A model generated the notes under the pieces. The model searched no databases and had not been told where the DNA came from. It saw only the letters and a program-made list of their open reading frames with translations. DNA of 33,511 bases from the NCBI GenBank assembly GCA_025351025.1, contig JANXWR010000591.1, positions 1 to 33,511 of the forward strand, read 5' to 3'. The DNA is from Burkholderiales bacterium (GTDB lineage: Bacteria; Pseudomonadota; Gammaproteobacteria; Burkholderiales; Burkholderiaceae_C). The first letter of the stretch is position 1. Each line of letters starts with the position of its first letter. Shown here piece by piece: positions 7,120 through 14,843 of the stretch. The translations under genes and the position numbers were made by a program.

Positions 7120-7829
7120 CTGGCGCCGCTCAGCGTCTGCCGCTTCACGCCGGGACTGAGTGCGACGGCGGCGTTGACGATGCCGACCACGACGAGCAGG
7201 ATCAAGCCGAGGGCGAGCGCGAGCGGCAGGTCGCCCTTGCTTGTCTCGAGCGCGATCGTGGTGGTGATGACGCGGGTCAGCCCGTCGATGTTGCCGCCGA
7301 CGATCATCACCGCGCCGACCTCCGAGACGGCGCGGCCGAAGGCGGTGAGCAGCACCGTGACGACCGACCAGCGCTCGTGCACGAGCATGAGGAGGGCGCG
7401 CGTGAGCGGCCCCGCACCCATCGAGCCAAGCTGGTCGCCGCCCTCGCGCAGGCTGTCGGCGACGAGCTGGCGCGACAGCGCGGCGATCACCGGCAGCACC
7501 AGAATGCTCTGGGCGATGACCATCGCCTTCGGCGTGAAAAGGATGCCCCACGAGCCGAGCGGTCCGCTGCGCGAGAGCAGCAGATAGACGACCAGGCCGA
7601 CCACGACCGAAGGCAGGCCGAGCAGCGTGTTCAGCGCCGCCACCAGCACGCGCCGCCCCGGGATGCGCGTGACGGCGAGCCATGCACCACCGGCCAGGCC
7701 GAAGATCGCGCCGATCAGGCATGCCATGCCGCTCACCGAGAGCGACAGGGCGACGATTCGTGCCAGCTGCGGATCGGTGTCGCGCACCAGGGCGATGGCG
7801 GTCGAGAAGCTTTCCGCGAATGCGCTCAT
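7116..7829 (-). CDS. tupB: Tungstate/molybdate ABC transporter permease TupB
   Basis: A 237-residue inner-membrane permease of the binding-protein-dependent (BPD_transp_1) type. Membrane segments lie at about 24-52, 60-85, 98-122 and 205-228, with a shorter one around 155-180. The cytoplasmic EAA-like loop is around REGGDQLGSMGAGPLTRALL. SEVGAVMIVGGNIDGLTRVITTTI, about 25 residues further on, is characteristic of TupB/WtpB-type permeases. It lies 45 bases after the uncharacterised 353-aa gene and overlaps the mini-ORF that leads into tupC. Confidence 0.92.
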   Translation of the reverse strand: MSAFAESFSTAIALVRDTDPQLARIVALSLSVSGMACLIGAIFGLAGGAWLAVTRIPGRRVLVAALNTLLGLPSVVVGLVVYLLLSRSGPLGSWGILFTPKAMVIAQSILVLPVIAALSRQLVADSLREGGDQLGSMGAGPLTRALLMLVHERWSVVTVLLTAFGRAVSEVGAVMIVGGNIDGLTRVITTTIALETSKGDLPLALALGLILLVVVGIVNAAVALSPGVKRQTLSGAR

Positions 7830-7874
7830 CGTCTCGTGCTCACGGCGCCGATTCTGCCGCGCTCTTTCGCGGCG

Positions 7875-8936
7875 TCACATCGACTCGGCCAGCGGCAGAT
7901 TGAGGAGCAGGTTCTGCGGCTTGAGCTTGAGCGTCTGCGCCTCGGTCATGGCCAGGCCGAGGTAGACCGGCTTGCCGGCGAGGTCGGCGCGCATCGCCTG
8001 CGGATCGTCGAAGTCGAGGCGGAACAGGCCGATCAGGCGAGCCGGATCGGCGGTCTCGGTGCTGCCCTTCAGGTAGAGCTCGTTGAGCAGCGCGGTCGAG
8101 TCGACGTCGAGGCCGATGTGCCAGCGCCACGCCGGGTCGTCGACCCGCGCCTGCGGCTCGATGCGCACGGCGACGCCGAGGAAGTGCCGCACCCACAGCT
8201 CAAGAACGCGGCCGAGCGCTTTTAGGCCCGAGTCGACACGGGCCAGCGTGATCACCAGGCCGTGGCCGAGGTCGCTGCCGAAGGTGTGCGAAAGGTCGAG
8301 CACGAACGCATGGCGTTCGCTCGCCTCGAAAAAGCGCCCAGCCGTGTCGGCATTCAGCACCTCGAGGCCGGGTGCAGCGTCTGCGGCTGGTTGCTGACGC
8401 AGCAGCCGGCCGAGCGGATCGGGCGGGCCGGGGTTGCTCAGGCGGTCGGCGGTGTCGCGGTCGGCGGCGAGCACCCTGCCGTCCTGCAGGGCGATTCGCT
8501 GCGGCCGGAACAGGAGCTCGGCGGCGCGCAGGACGATCGCGTCGTCGCAGCCGTCGACGACGTTGCGCACGATCGCCTCGGCGACGCGGTCGAAGAAGAG
8601 CGGCGGCAGGTCGATCGCGCCGGCGCGAAAGACCGAGAGGTACCAGGCCTCGAGCGTGCCGGCGGCGAGCAGGCCGTCGCGAAAGCGCAGGTAGTGGGCG
8701 TAGTTGTCGCGTGCATCGGGATCGGCGAGGGTCAGCAGATCGAGTGGCGTGACGGGTCGCGAAGGCGCTTCGAGCAGCGTCCGGTGCAGGTGCTGCTCGG
8801 CGTCGCACGATTCCGCGACCAGGGCCAGTTGCGGCAGCCCGAGGAACAGCCGCAGGTAGGCATCGGTCGCTACGAGCCGGCCGTGATCGTCGCGTCGCAG
8901 CTCGCGAAAGCCGCTGCCCGGCCAGATGTCGCGCAT
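7875..8936 (-). CDS. Uncharacterised 353-aa protein, first gene of the tup-mob-moe operon
   Basis: The product starts MRDIWPGSGFRELRRDDHGR and runs 353 residues. No catalytic motif, signal peptide or membrane span is evident. It looks like a soluble, mostly helical cytoplasmic protein, with an LRLFLGLPQLALVAESCDAE segment early and AHYLRFRDGLLAAGTLEAWY in the middle. The C-terminus carries a beta-rich half containing RWHIGLDVDSTALLNELYL. I believe this is a family known only by a DUF number (possibly DUF6352), but cannot confirm it. Heading the operon for tungstate uptake and bis-MGD synthesis suggests a part in enzyme or cofactor maturation. Longer in-frame reading to 10619 would run through the divergent mobB-fdhD gene and is not real. 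Confidence 0.8.
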   Translation of the reverse strand: MRDIWPGSGFRELRRDDHGRLVATDAYLRLFLGLPQLALVAESCDAEQHLHRTLLEAPSRPVTPLDLLTLADPDARDNYAHYLRFRDGLLAAGTLEAWYLSVFRAGAIDLPPLFFDRVAEAIVRNVVDGCDDAIVLRAAELLFRPQRIALQDGRVLAADRDTADRLSNPGPPDPLGRLLRQQPAADAAPGLEVLNADTAGRFFEASERHAFVLDLSHTFGSDLGHGLVITLARVDSGLKALGRVLELWVRHFLGVAVRIEPQARVDDPAWRWHIGLDVDSTALLNELYLKGSTETADPARLIGLFRLDFDDPQAMRADLAGKPVYLGLAMTEAQTLKLKPQNLLLNLPLAESM

Positions 8937-9068
8937 CGCCGGAATTATCGTCGGGCGCTCGCGCGGCTCCGGCGCCGCCGCACCCCTACACTTCGGGCCC
9001 ACGTCGCAGGCCTCGGCCGGCGTTGAAGCAGCCTCCGGCGGCGCGCGTGACGGTTCACTTTCCTGGCG

Positions 9069-10421
9069 ATGAACGTCATCGGCCTTTGCGGCTTTTCCGG
9101 TTCCGGCAAGACCACCCTGGCGGAGCAGCTGATCGCGCAGCTTCGCGCGGCCGGGCAGCGCGTCTCGGTCGTCAAGCACGCGCACCACAGCTTCGACATC
9201 GACCACGAAGGCAAGGACTCGTGGCGGCATCGCCGTGCTGGCGCGTCCGAGGTCGTCATCGCTTCCGACCGGCGCCTGGCCAAGATTCGCGAGTTCGACA
9301 CGCTCAGCGACCCCGGTGTGCCCGAGCTGATCGCCGAGCTGGCGCCATGCGACTGGGTGCTGGTCGAGGGCTTCAAGCAGGCCGCCTTGCCCAAGCTCGA
9401 GGTCTGGCGTGCGGCGACCGGCAAGCCGGCACAGTATCCGGCCGACCCACACGTGGTCGCCATCGCCACCGACGACGCCGAGCGCCTGCCGGTGCCGACG
9501 TCCTTGCCGATTCTCGATCTCAACGACGCAGCCGGCATCGTCGCCTTCCTGCTCGCCGACCCGGGTCGCTACTTCTATCGGCCGCCGGGCCAGGTGCCGC
9601 CGTCGGGCCGACCGTCTGCGGGTGTGACGAGCGTCGCCGCGCGCGCCCTGCGCGGCAGCGGCGACGCCGGCGTCGAGGAGCGCGTCGCCGACGAGGTGGC
9701 GATGGCCATCGAGATCGATGGCGCCGGCCGCATCCTGCTGTTCGCGACGCCGACCGACCTCGAGGACATGGTCCTCGGCTACCTGCTCGGCGACGGAATT
9801 GTCGAGAGCGCGAGCGACCTGCTCGGCTTCGAGGCCGTGCCGCACGACGCCGGCTTCGTGCTGCGCGCGCAGCTTCGCCCGGCCTGTGCCGAACGGTTGA
9901 AGCTTCGGCCTCCACGCGTCGATGCGTCTGCGGGCTTCGGTGCAGCCGCGGCGCTGGCGAACGGCGTCAGCCGTGCGGCCTTGCGAGTCACGCCGGTCGA
10001 GATCGATCAAGCGGCACTGGTCGCCGGGATGCGCGCGCTCGCGGCGGGCGGCGGGCTCTGGAAGGCGACCGGCGCGAGCCACGCCGCCGCCTGGATCTCG
10101 CTGGATGGCGAGCTGAAGATAGTGCGCGAGGACGTCGGTCGGCGCAATGCGCTCGACAAGCTGGTCGGCGCGATGGCCCGGGCGGGGATCGATCCGTCGC
10201 GCGGTTTCGCAGCGGTGACGAGCCGCGTCAGTCACGGGATGGTGCGGCAGGCCGCCGCCGCCGGCATCGGCGTGCTCGCCGCGATCTCCGCGCCGACCGG
10301 GCTCGCGATCGGCCTTGCCGAGTCCGCCGGGATCACGCTGGTCGGCTTCGCGCGCGGCGACAGTGCGACGGTTTATGCCGGCGCCGATCGGGTCAGGAAG
10401 GATCCCGGCTTGGCGCGCTGA
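9069..10421 (+). CDS. MobB-FdhD fusion protein with a cysteine-less FdhD domain
   Basis: A 450-residue single frame joining two cofactor proteins. Residues 1-165 are MobB, the GTP-binding adapter of MGD synthesis: P-loop GFSGSGKTT (8-16), KHAHHSFDIDHEGKDSWRHR (36-55), WVLVEGFKQ (96-104). A linker (about 166-205) leads to an FdhD-like domain (206-438): DEVAMAIEIDG, TPTDLEDMVLGYLLGDGIVE, REDVGRRNALDKL (353-365), TSRVSHGMVRQAAAAGIGVLAA and VGFARGD. The conserved C-x-x-C loop is replaced by ASAGFGA (286-292), and the usual VGRHN is VGRRN. The domain therefore should not be a sulfurtransferase, but may still bind bis-MGD. It diverges from the tup operon. Confidence 0.9.
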   Translation: MNVIGLCGFSGSGKTTLAEQLIAQLRAAGQRVSVVKHAHHSFDIDHEGKDSWRHRRAGASEVVIASDRRLAKIREFDTLSDPGVPELIAELAPCDWVLVEGFKQAALPKLEVWRAATGKPAQYPADPHVVAIATDDAERLPVPTSLPILDLNDAAGIVAFLLADPGRYFYRPPGQVPPSGRPSAGVTSVAARALRGSGDAGVEERVADEVAMAIEIDGAGRILLFATPTDLEDMVLGYLLGDGIVESASDLLGFEAVPHDAGFVLRAQLRPACAERLKLRPPRVDASAGFGAAAALANGVSRAALRVTPVEIDQAALVAGMRALAAGGGLWKATGASHAAAWISLDGELKIVREDVGRRNALDKLVGAMARAGIDPSRGFAAVTSRVSHGMVRQAAAAGIGVLAAISAPTGLAIGLAESAGITLVGFARGDSATVYAGADRVRKDPGLAR

Positions 10422-10435
10422 GCCCGGAGCCGGGC
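10422..10435 (+). terminator. Short hairpin between convergent mobB-fdhD and Mpo1-like genes
   Basis: GCCCG-GAGC-CGGGC directly follows the TGA of the fusion gene, within a 28-base convergent gap. It has no T-run on either strand, so its terminator role is tentative. Confidence 0.3.
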
Positions 10436-10449
10436 GGCGTCCTCGGCAG

Positions 10450-10977
10450 TCAGGCGATGCGGGCGATGTCGCGCAGGTGCGTCGGCCCGGCGCGGCGCTC
10501 GATCTCGGCGAGCAGCGGCTTGTTCCAGCCGAGCATGAACATCGCCTCGGCGGTGACGAACATCGGCGCCACGACCAGGCCGACGACGTCGTCGACGAAC
10601 GCCGGCTTTCGGCCCTCATACCAGTGGCCGATGAACTGGATCATCCAGCCGACGAAGAAGAAGCCGCCACCCCAGATCAGCCAGGACTGGACGCTGCCGC
10701 CGGAGACCTGCTCGCCGAGCCTGAGCAGCACGGCGACGACGATGCTGGTGGCCAGGCCGAGCACGACGTCGCCGCGCGTCAGATACCAGGCGGCAGCGAA
10801 CGCGAAGGCGATCCAGGCCGGTGTCAGCGAGACGCCGAAGACCGGCAGCACCGGCCGGGCCAGCAGGACGAGGACGCCGAACACGATCATCGGTACGCCG
10901 ATGAAGTGGCTGACGATGTTGCGCCGGTCGCGGTGGTATTCCGCGTACTGGGCGAGGAGCTCGGTGGCGTTGCGCAT
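10450..10977 (-). CDS. Mpo1-like (DUF962/YGL010w) membrane protein
   Basis: A 175-residue integral membrane protein. It has the family pattern YAEYHRDRRNIVSHFIGVP (11-29, with H15 and H24) and QFIGHWYEGRKPAF (114-127, with H118), separated by hydrophobic segments at about 28-48, 52-66, 70-86 and 98-115. Yeast Mpo1 is a Fe(II)-dependent dioxygenase that shortens 2-hydroxy fatty acids; the histidines seen here fit that metal site. The role in bacteria is not established. The start is ATG 10977, placing the conserved HRDRRN segment at the usual distance; another ATG at 11007 is possible. The gene is convergent with mobB-fdhD, with a 212-base divergent gap to the metallopeptidase. Confidence 0.82.
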   Translation of the reverse strand: MRNATELLAQYAEYHRDRRNIVSHFIGVPMIVFGVLVLLARPVLPVFGVSLTPAWIAFAFAAAWYLTRGDVVLGLATSIVVAVLLRLGEQVSGGSVQSWLIWGGGFFFVGWMIQFIGHWYEGRKPAFVDDVVGLVVAPMFVTAEAMFMLGWNKPLLAEIERRAGPTHLRDIARIA

Positions 10978-11189
10978 GCGTGGGCCTCGAATCGGCAATG
11001 CCGTCATATTAGGCCAACCGGCAAGGACTGTGCGCTGCGACGGCAGCGCCGGCGTGAGCGACCACACGGCCGGCGCCGACCGGCGGCGGATACTGCCGCA
11101 GGCCGACGACGGCATAGCGCTTTCGCCGACACCGGCGGGGCGCGGCCGGGGGCTACCATCTCTCGCATTGCCACGCGGGGAGAACTGCG

Positions 11190-12077
11190 ATGCGAATGGA
11201 CGGCCAGGACGAGAGCAGCAACGTCGAAGACGTGCGCGGCATGAGCGGTGGCGGCGGTGGAGGCTTCGGCATCGGCGGGCGCGGCATCGGCCTCGGCAGC
11301 GTCGCCGTCGCCCTGGTCGCCGGCTGGATCTTCGGCATCAACCCGCTCACCATCCTCGGCCTGATGGGCGGCGGCGGTGGCGGCGGCCAGGTCGTGCAGC
11401 AGCAGGGCCCGGCTCCGGCACCGCCGAAAAACGACGCCGGCGCGCGCTTCGTCTCGCAGGTGCTGCGCAGCACCGAGGTGGTCTGGACCGACGTCTTCCG
11501 CGAGTCGGGCAAGACCTACCAGCCGCCCAAGCTCGTGCTTTTCAACCAGCAGTGGCCGACGGCCTGCGGCCAGGGCGAGTCCGCGATGGGCCCGTTCTAC
11601 TGTCCGAACGACCAGAAGGTCTACATCGACCTCAGCTTCTACGACACGCTGGCGCGCAAGCTCGGCGCGCCTGGCCAGTTCGCCCAGGCCTACGTCGTCG
11701 CCCACGAAGTCGGCCACCATGTGCAGAACCAGCTCGGCATCATGCAGAAGGTCGACGCGATGCGCGGTCGCGGCGGCGAGGCGCAGGCCAACGCGCTGAG
11801 CGTGCGCGTCGAACTGCAGGCCGACTGCTTCGCCGGCGTCTGGGCCAAGCGCTCGCAGCAGGAAAACGGCTGGCGCCTCGATGCCGGCGACATCGAGACC
11901 GCGCTCAACGCCGCGGCGCAGATCGGCGACGACACCCTTCAGCGCAAGTCGCGCGGCACGATCGTGCCGGAGACCTTCACGCACGGCACGAGTGCGCAGC
12001 GGGTCAGTTGGTTCAAGCGCGGCGTCGAAAGCGGTAGCGTCGATCGCTGCAACACCTTTGAAGGACGCGATCTCTAA
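11190..12077 (+). CDS. Neutral zinc metallopeptidase, YpfJ family
   Basis: A 295-residue protein. A short cytoplasmic N-terminus with Gly-rich runs (residues 18-31) precedes one membrane segment (about 35-59), a second Gly run, and a periplasmic zinc-peptidase domain. The active-site motif is H172-E-V-G-H176-H, followed by VELQADCFAGVWAKR, the third-ligand region typical of family PF04228 (YpfJ). Cysteine pairs (C126/C138 and a late C) could form disulfides. The ATG at 1190 of this 11-kb stretch (11190) has a good GGGGAGA ribosome-binding site. The substrate is unknown. It stands alone, with the GGDEF gene 80 bases downstream. Confidence 0.9.
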   Translation: MRMDGQDESSNVEDVRGMSGGGGGGFGIGGRGIGLGSVAVALVAGWIFGINPLTILGLMGGGGGGGQVVQQQGPAPAPPKNDAGARFVSQVLRSTEVVWTDVFRESGKTYQPPKLVLFNQQWPTACGQGESAMGPFYCPNDQKVYIDLSFYDTLARKLGAPGQFAQAYVVAHEVGHHVQNQLGIMQKVDAMRGRGGEAQANALSVRVELQADCFAGVWAKRSQQENGWRLDAGDIETALNAAAQIGDDTLQRKSRGTIVPETFTHGTSAQRVSWFKRGVESGSVDRCNTFEGRDL

Positions 12078-12157
12078 TTTCCGGGCACCGCTCCGGTGGC
12101 ACTACGTCACGTCGGGGACCTCAAGCCGGGCGGACTTGCGCCGATACTCGCCATGAC

Positions 12158-13315
12158 ATGGCGCAGATGAAAGCAGCGGTGGATTCGGGCGTGGCTGTCC
12201 AGCCCGCGCCGCTGCATCAGGCAGTGGAGGCGTCGAGCGAGGCCTTGCAGGCGCGGCGGCGCGAGCGACTGCGCATGCTGCCGATGGTGGCGGCGAGCTA
12301 CGGCGTCGACACGGCGCTGCTCTGCGCCTACTTCGCCGTCGGCGTCGTCCCCTGGCAGATGCCGCCGACCTTCCTCGCCTGCGGCCTGCTGCTCTGCGGC
12401 GCCTTCCATCTCGTGCTCGACAGCGATCTGCCGGAGCGGATGCGCGATCACCACCTGGTGATGGAGCAGATGGTCGCCAATTGCGCGCTGCAGATGGCGT
12501 TCCTGCTCTGGGTGCCGCAGGTCGGCGCGCCCTTGATGATGCTTTGCTTCGTCATCTTCGCCTTCGGTGCGCTGCGCATGAAGTTCCGAACCGTTGTCTT
12601 CGGCTCGACGGCGTTGGCGGTGGCGATGGGCCTGGTCGTCGCCTTCTTCGGCGAAGGCATCGACCTGCCCGCCGAAACTCCCGCGCAACGCGCGGTGAGC
12701 GGCCTTTGGTTCGCGGTCGTGCTGTCGCGCCTGGCCTTCCTCGGCCAGCACGGCGCGCACCTGCGCGCTCTGCTCAACGAGCATCGCGCCAAGCTCACCG
12801 TCGCCCTCGCCGAGGTCGAGCGTCTGGTCGGCCGTGACGACCTCACCGGCGCCATGAACCGGCGCGCCATCGTCGCCCTGGTCGGCGAGGAACGCGATCG
12901 CATGCGCCGCACCGGAGCGCCCTTCGCCGTCGCCTTGTTCGACATCGACTTCTTCAAGAGCGTCAACGACGACCACGGCCACCTCGTCGGCGACGAGGTG
13001 CTGCGCCGCTTCTGCGGCGCCGCGTCGGAGGCGATCCGCACCACCGACCGGCTCGGCCGCATCGGCGGCGAAGAGTTTCTGGTGCTCATGCCGGCGACGG
13101 AGAAGCCCGAGGCCGCGCTGGCCGCCGCCGAGCGGGTACGCGACGCGGTCGCACGCGTCGACTGGAACAGCGTCGACGCCGGCCTGCATGTGACGGTCTC
13201 CGCCGGCGTCGGCATCGCCGGCGCCGACGACACGCTCGAGACCCTGCTCGGCCGCACCGACACCGCGCTCTACGCCGCCAAGCACGCCGGACGCAACTGC
13301 GTTCGCGCCGCCTAG
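12158..13315 (+). CDS. Membrane-bound diguanylate cyclase (GGDEF)
   Basis: A 385-residue enzyme making cyclic di-GMP from two GTP. The N-terminal half has about six membrane segments between residues 44 and 200 and no recognised sensor domain. A short coiled linker (LLNEHRAKLTVALAEVERLV) leads to the GGDEF domain at 224-380. The active loop is RIGGEEF (GGEEF at 303-307), with the metal-binding FDIDFFKSVND at 261-271, so it should be active. The inhibitory RxxD site is intact (R294-T-T-D297), so product feedback is expected. An alternative ATG lies three codons in. It is close to flagellar genes but not in their operon, with an 80-base leader showing no clear promoter. Confidence 0.92.
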   Translation: MAQMKAAVDSGVAVQPAPLHQAVEASSEALQARRRERLRMLPMVAASYGVDTALLCAYFAVGVVPWQMPPTFLACGLLLCGAFHLVLDSDLPERMRDHHLVMEQMVANCALQMAFLLWVPQVGAPLMMLCFVIFAFGALRMKFRTVVFGSTALAVAMGLVVAFFGEGIDLPAETPAQRAVSGLWFAVVLSRLAFLGQHGAHLRALLNEHRAKLTVALAEVERLVGRDDLTGAMNRRAIVALVGEERDRMRRTGAPFAVALFDIDFFKSVNDDHGHLVGDEVLRRFCGAASEAIRTTDRLGRIGGEEFLVLMPATEKPEAALAAAERVRDAVARVDWNSVDAGLHVTVSAGVGIAGADDTLETLLGRTDTALYAAKHAGRNCVRAA

Positions 13316-13322
13316 GCTCGCT

Positions 13323-13589
13323 TCAGCGCAGGGCGCGAATCCAGTCGCAACGCAGCACGCCCGCGGCGTGCAGCCGCCGCCGCAAGGCGACGTAGAGGCT
13401 GGGCAGAAATAGCATGGCGCCGCAGAGCGCCAGGGCCCAGCCGGCATGGATCAGAAAGGCCGCCGGGGCGCCGACCCAGCCGGCCAGCCATAAGGTCAGC
13501 ACCATGTCCCACACATGCTTCTCGAAAGGCTGCTCGCGCAGGTGGCGCTGATGCCAGAGCTTGAGCTCGTGGAACTGCTCGAGGTTCAT
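13323..13589 (-). CDS. Small two-transmembrane-segment protein
   Basis: An 88-residue protein with a charged N-terminus (MNLEQFHELKLWHQRHLREQ) and two hydrophobic helices (about 28-48 and 49-68) followed by a basic tail, resembling 2TM-domain proteins of unknown function. A strong AAGGAGG ribosome-binding site sits about 10 bases before the ATG. It lies 24 bases after the lactate dehydrogenase stop on the same strand, so it is probably co-transcribed. I cannot assign a function. Confidence 0.72.
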   Translation of the reverse strand: MNLEQFHELKLWHQRHLREQPFEKHVWDMVLTLWLAGWVGAPAAFLIHAGWALALCGAMLFLPSLYVALRRRLHAAGVLRCDWIRALR

Positions 13590-13613
13590 GGCGGGCGACG
13601 CCTCCTTGGCCGC

Positions 13614-14774
13614 TCAGTACGTACCGGGCAGGAGGATCCGGTCGTCGACCTTCTTCAGGTCGGTGTGGCCGCAGAACGCCATCGTCAGCGCCATCTCGTT
13701 GGCGATGACTTCGAGCGCCCGCGTCACGCCGGCCTGGCCCATTGCACCGAGCCCATAGACGAAGGCGCGGCCGATCAGCGTGCCGCGCGCGCCGAGCGCC
13801 CAGGCCTTGAGAACGTCCTGGCCGGAGCGGATGCCGCCGTCCATCCAGACCTCGATTTTCGAGCCGACCGCCTGCGCGATCGCCGGCAGCGCCGAGATGC
13901 CCGAGGGCGCGCCGTCGAGCTGACGCCCGCCGTGATTGGAAACGACGATCGCATCGGCGCCGCTGTCGACGGCGAGCTGCGCGTCTTCAGCGTCGAGGAT
14001 GCCCTTCAGGATGAGCTTGCCGCCCCAGCGCTTCTTGATCCACTCGATGTCGGCCCAGGTCAGCGTCGGGTCGAACTGCTGCGCCGTCCAGGCGCCGAGC
14101 GACGCCATGTTCTCGACGCCCTTGACGTGGCCGACGATGTTGCCGAACTGGCGCCGCTTCGTGCCCAGCATGGCCAGGCCCCAGGTCGGCTTGGTCATCA
14201 GGTTGAGGAGGTTCGCCAGCGTCGGCTTAGGCGGCGCCGAGAGGCCGTTCTTGATGTCCTTGTGGCGTTGCCCCAGCACCTGCAGATCGAGCGTGAGTAC
14301 GAGCGCGCTGCAGCGAGCCGCCTTGGCGCGATCGATGAGCCGGCCGATGAAGTCGCGATCGCGCATGACGTAGAGCTGGAACCAGAATGGCGCTTTGCTG
14401 TTCGCGGCGACGTCCTCGATCGAGCAGATGCTCATGGTCGATAGCGAGAAAGGCACGCCGAAGGCTTCGGCGGCGCGCGCGGCCAGGATCTCGCCGTCGG
14501 CATGCTGCATGCCGAGCATGCCGATCGGCGCCAGCGCCACCGGCATCGCCACGTCGATGCCGATCATCTTCGTGCGCAGCGAGCGCTTCTCGATGTCGAC
14601 GGCGACGCGCTGGCGCAGCTTGATCTTCTGGAAGTCGCTTTCGTTCGCACGGTAGGTGGATTCGGTCCATGAACCGGAATCGGCATAGTCGTAGAACATG
14701 CGCGGCACCTTGCGCCTGGCCTCCTCGCGCAGGTCTTCGATGTTGGTGATGACGGGGCCGGACGATGCGCTCAC
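13614..14774 (-). CDS. lldD: FMN-dependent alpha-hydroxy-acid (L-lactate) dehydrogenase
   Basis: A 386-residue flavoprotein oxidising L-lactate or a similar 2-hydroxy acid to the keto acid. Motifs are MFYDYADSGSWTE near the N-terminus, PIGMLGMQHADGE, FWFQLYVMRDRDF, LILKGILDAEDAQLA (the lysine near flavin N1), VVSNHGGRQLDGAPS (catalytic His and Arg) and DGGIRSGQDVLKAWALGARGTLIGRAFVYG (FMN phosphate binding). The GTG at 14774 gives the normal family N-terminus and has GAAGG upstream. An in-frame ATG at 14834 adds 20 residues (MSPPGRPKGEYRSAKHEGTP) encoded entirely by a repeat element, so the true start is ambiguous. It follows dinB on the same strand. Confidence 0.9.
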   Translation of the reverse strand: MSASSGPVITNIEDLREEARRKVPRMFYDYADSGSWTESTYRANESDFQKIKLRQRVAVDIEKRSLRTKMIGIDVAMPVALAPIGMLGMQHADGEILAARAAEAFGVPFSLSTMSICSIEDVAANSKAPFWFQLYVMRDRDFIGRLIDRAKAARCSALVLTLDLQVLGQRHKDIKNGLSAPPKPTLANLLNLMTKPTWGLAMLGTKRRQFGNIVGHVKGVENMASLGAWTAQQFDPTLTWADIEWIKKRWGGKLILKGILDAEDAQLAVDSGADAIVVSNHGGRQLDGAPSGISALPAIAQAVGSKIEVWMDGGIRSGQDVLKAWALGARGTLIGRAFVYGLGAMGQAGVTRALEVIANEMALTMAFCGHTDLKKVDDRILLPGTY

Positions 14775-14834
14775 TGGGGTACCTTCGTGCTTCGCACTCC
14801 GGTATTCGCCCTTGGGGCGGCCCGGCGGGCTCAT
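14772..14834 (-). repeat. Repeat cassette at the 5' end of lldD
   Basis: Read on the minus strand it starts ATGAGC, has the GGGCCGCCCCAAGGG block shared with 7033-7119, then a CGGAGTGCGAAGCACGAAGG block matching the mobA-moeA units, and ends in CCAGTGAGC. It therefore links the two forms of the family. Here the frame from its ATG stays open into lldD, so the unit acts either as a leader with a second start or as an N-terminal extension. Confidence 0.75.
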
Positions 14835-14843
14835 GCGACGATG

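Noticed and set aside
8937-9068. Regulatory site (ModE-type or Moco riboswitch) between the tup operon and mobB-fdhD
   Set aside because: No recognisable palindrome or conserved aptamer pattern could be seen by eye.
8937-10619. N-terminal extension of the 353-aa gene up to 10619 on the minus strand
   Set aside because: It overlaps the clear mobB-fdhD gene, and its extra sequence has no domain pattern.
10978-11189. Gene in the largest intergenic gap
   Set aside because: Short frames here have no ribosome-binding site or family resemblance. It is treated as a divergent promoter region without identifiable elements.
9023-12037. A 1004-codon open frame on the plus strand, and other very long frames at 680-2722 (minus), 29071-31509 (plus) and 14787-17150 (plus, 5' part)
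   Set aside because: They are Arg/Ala/Gly-rich, lack domain motifs and lie over recognised genes in other frames; long spurious frames are expected at this GC content.
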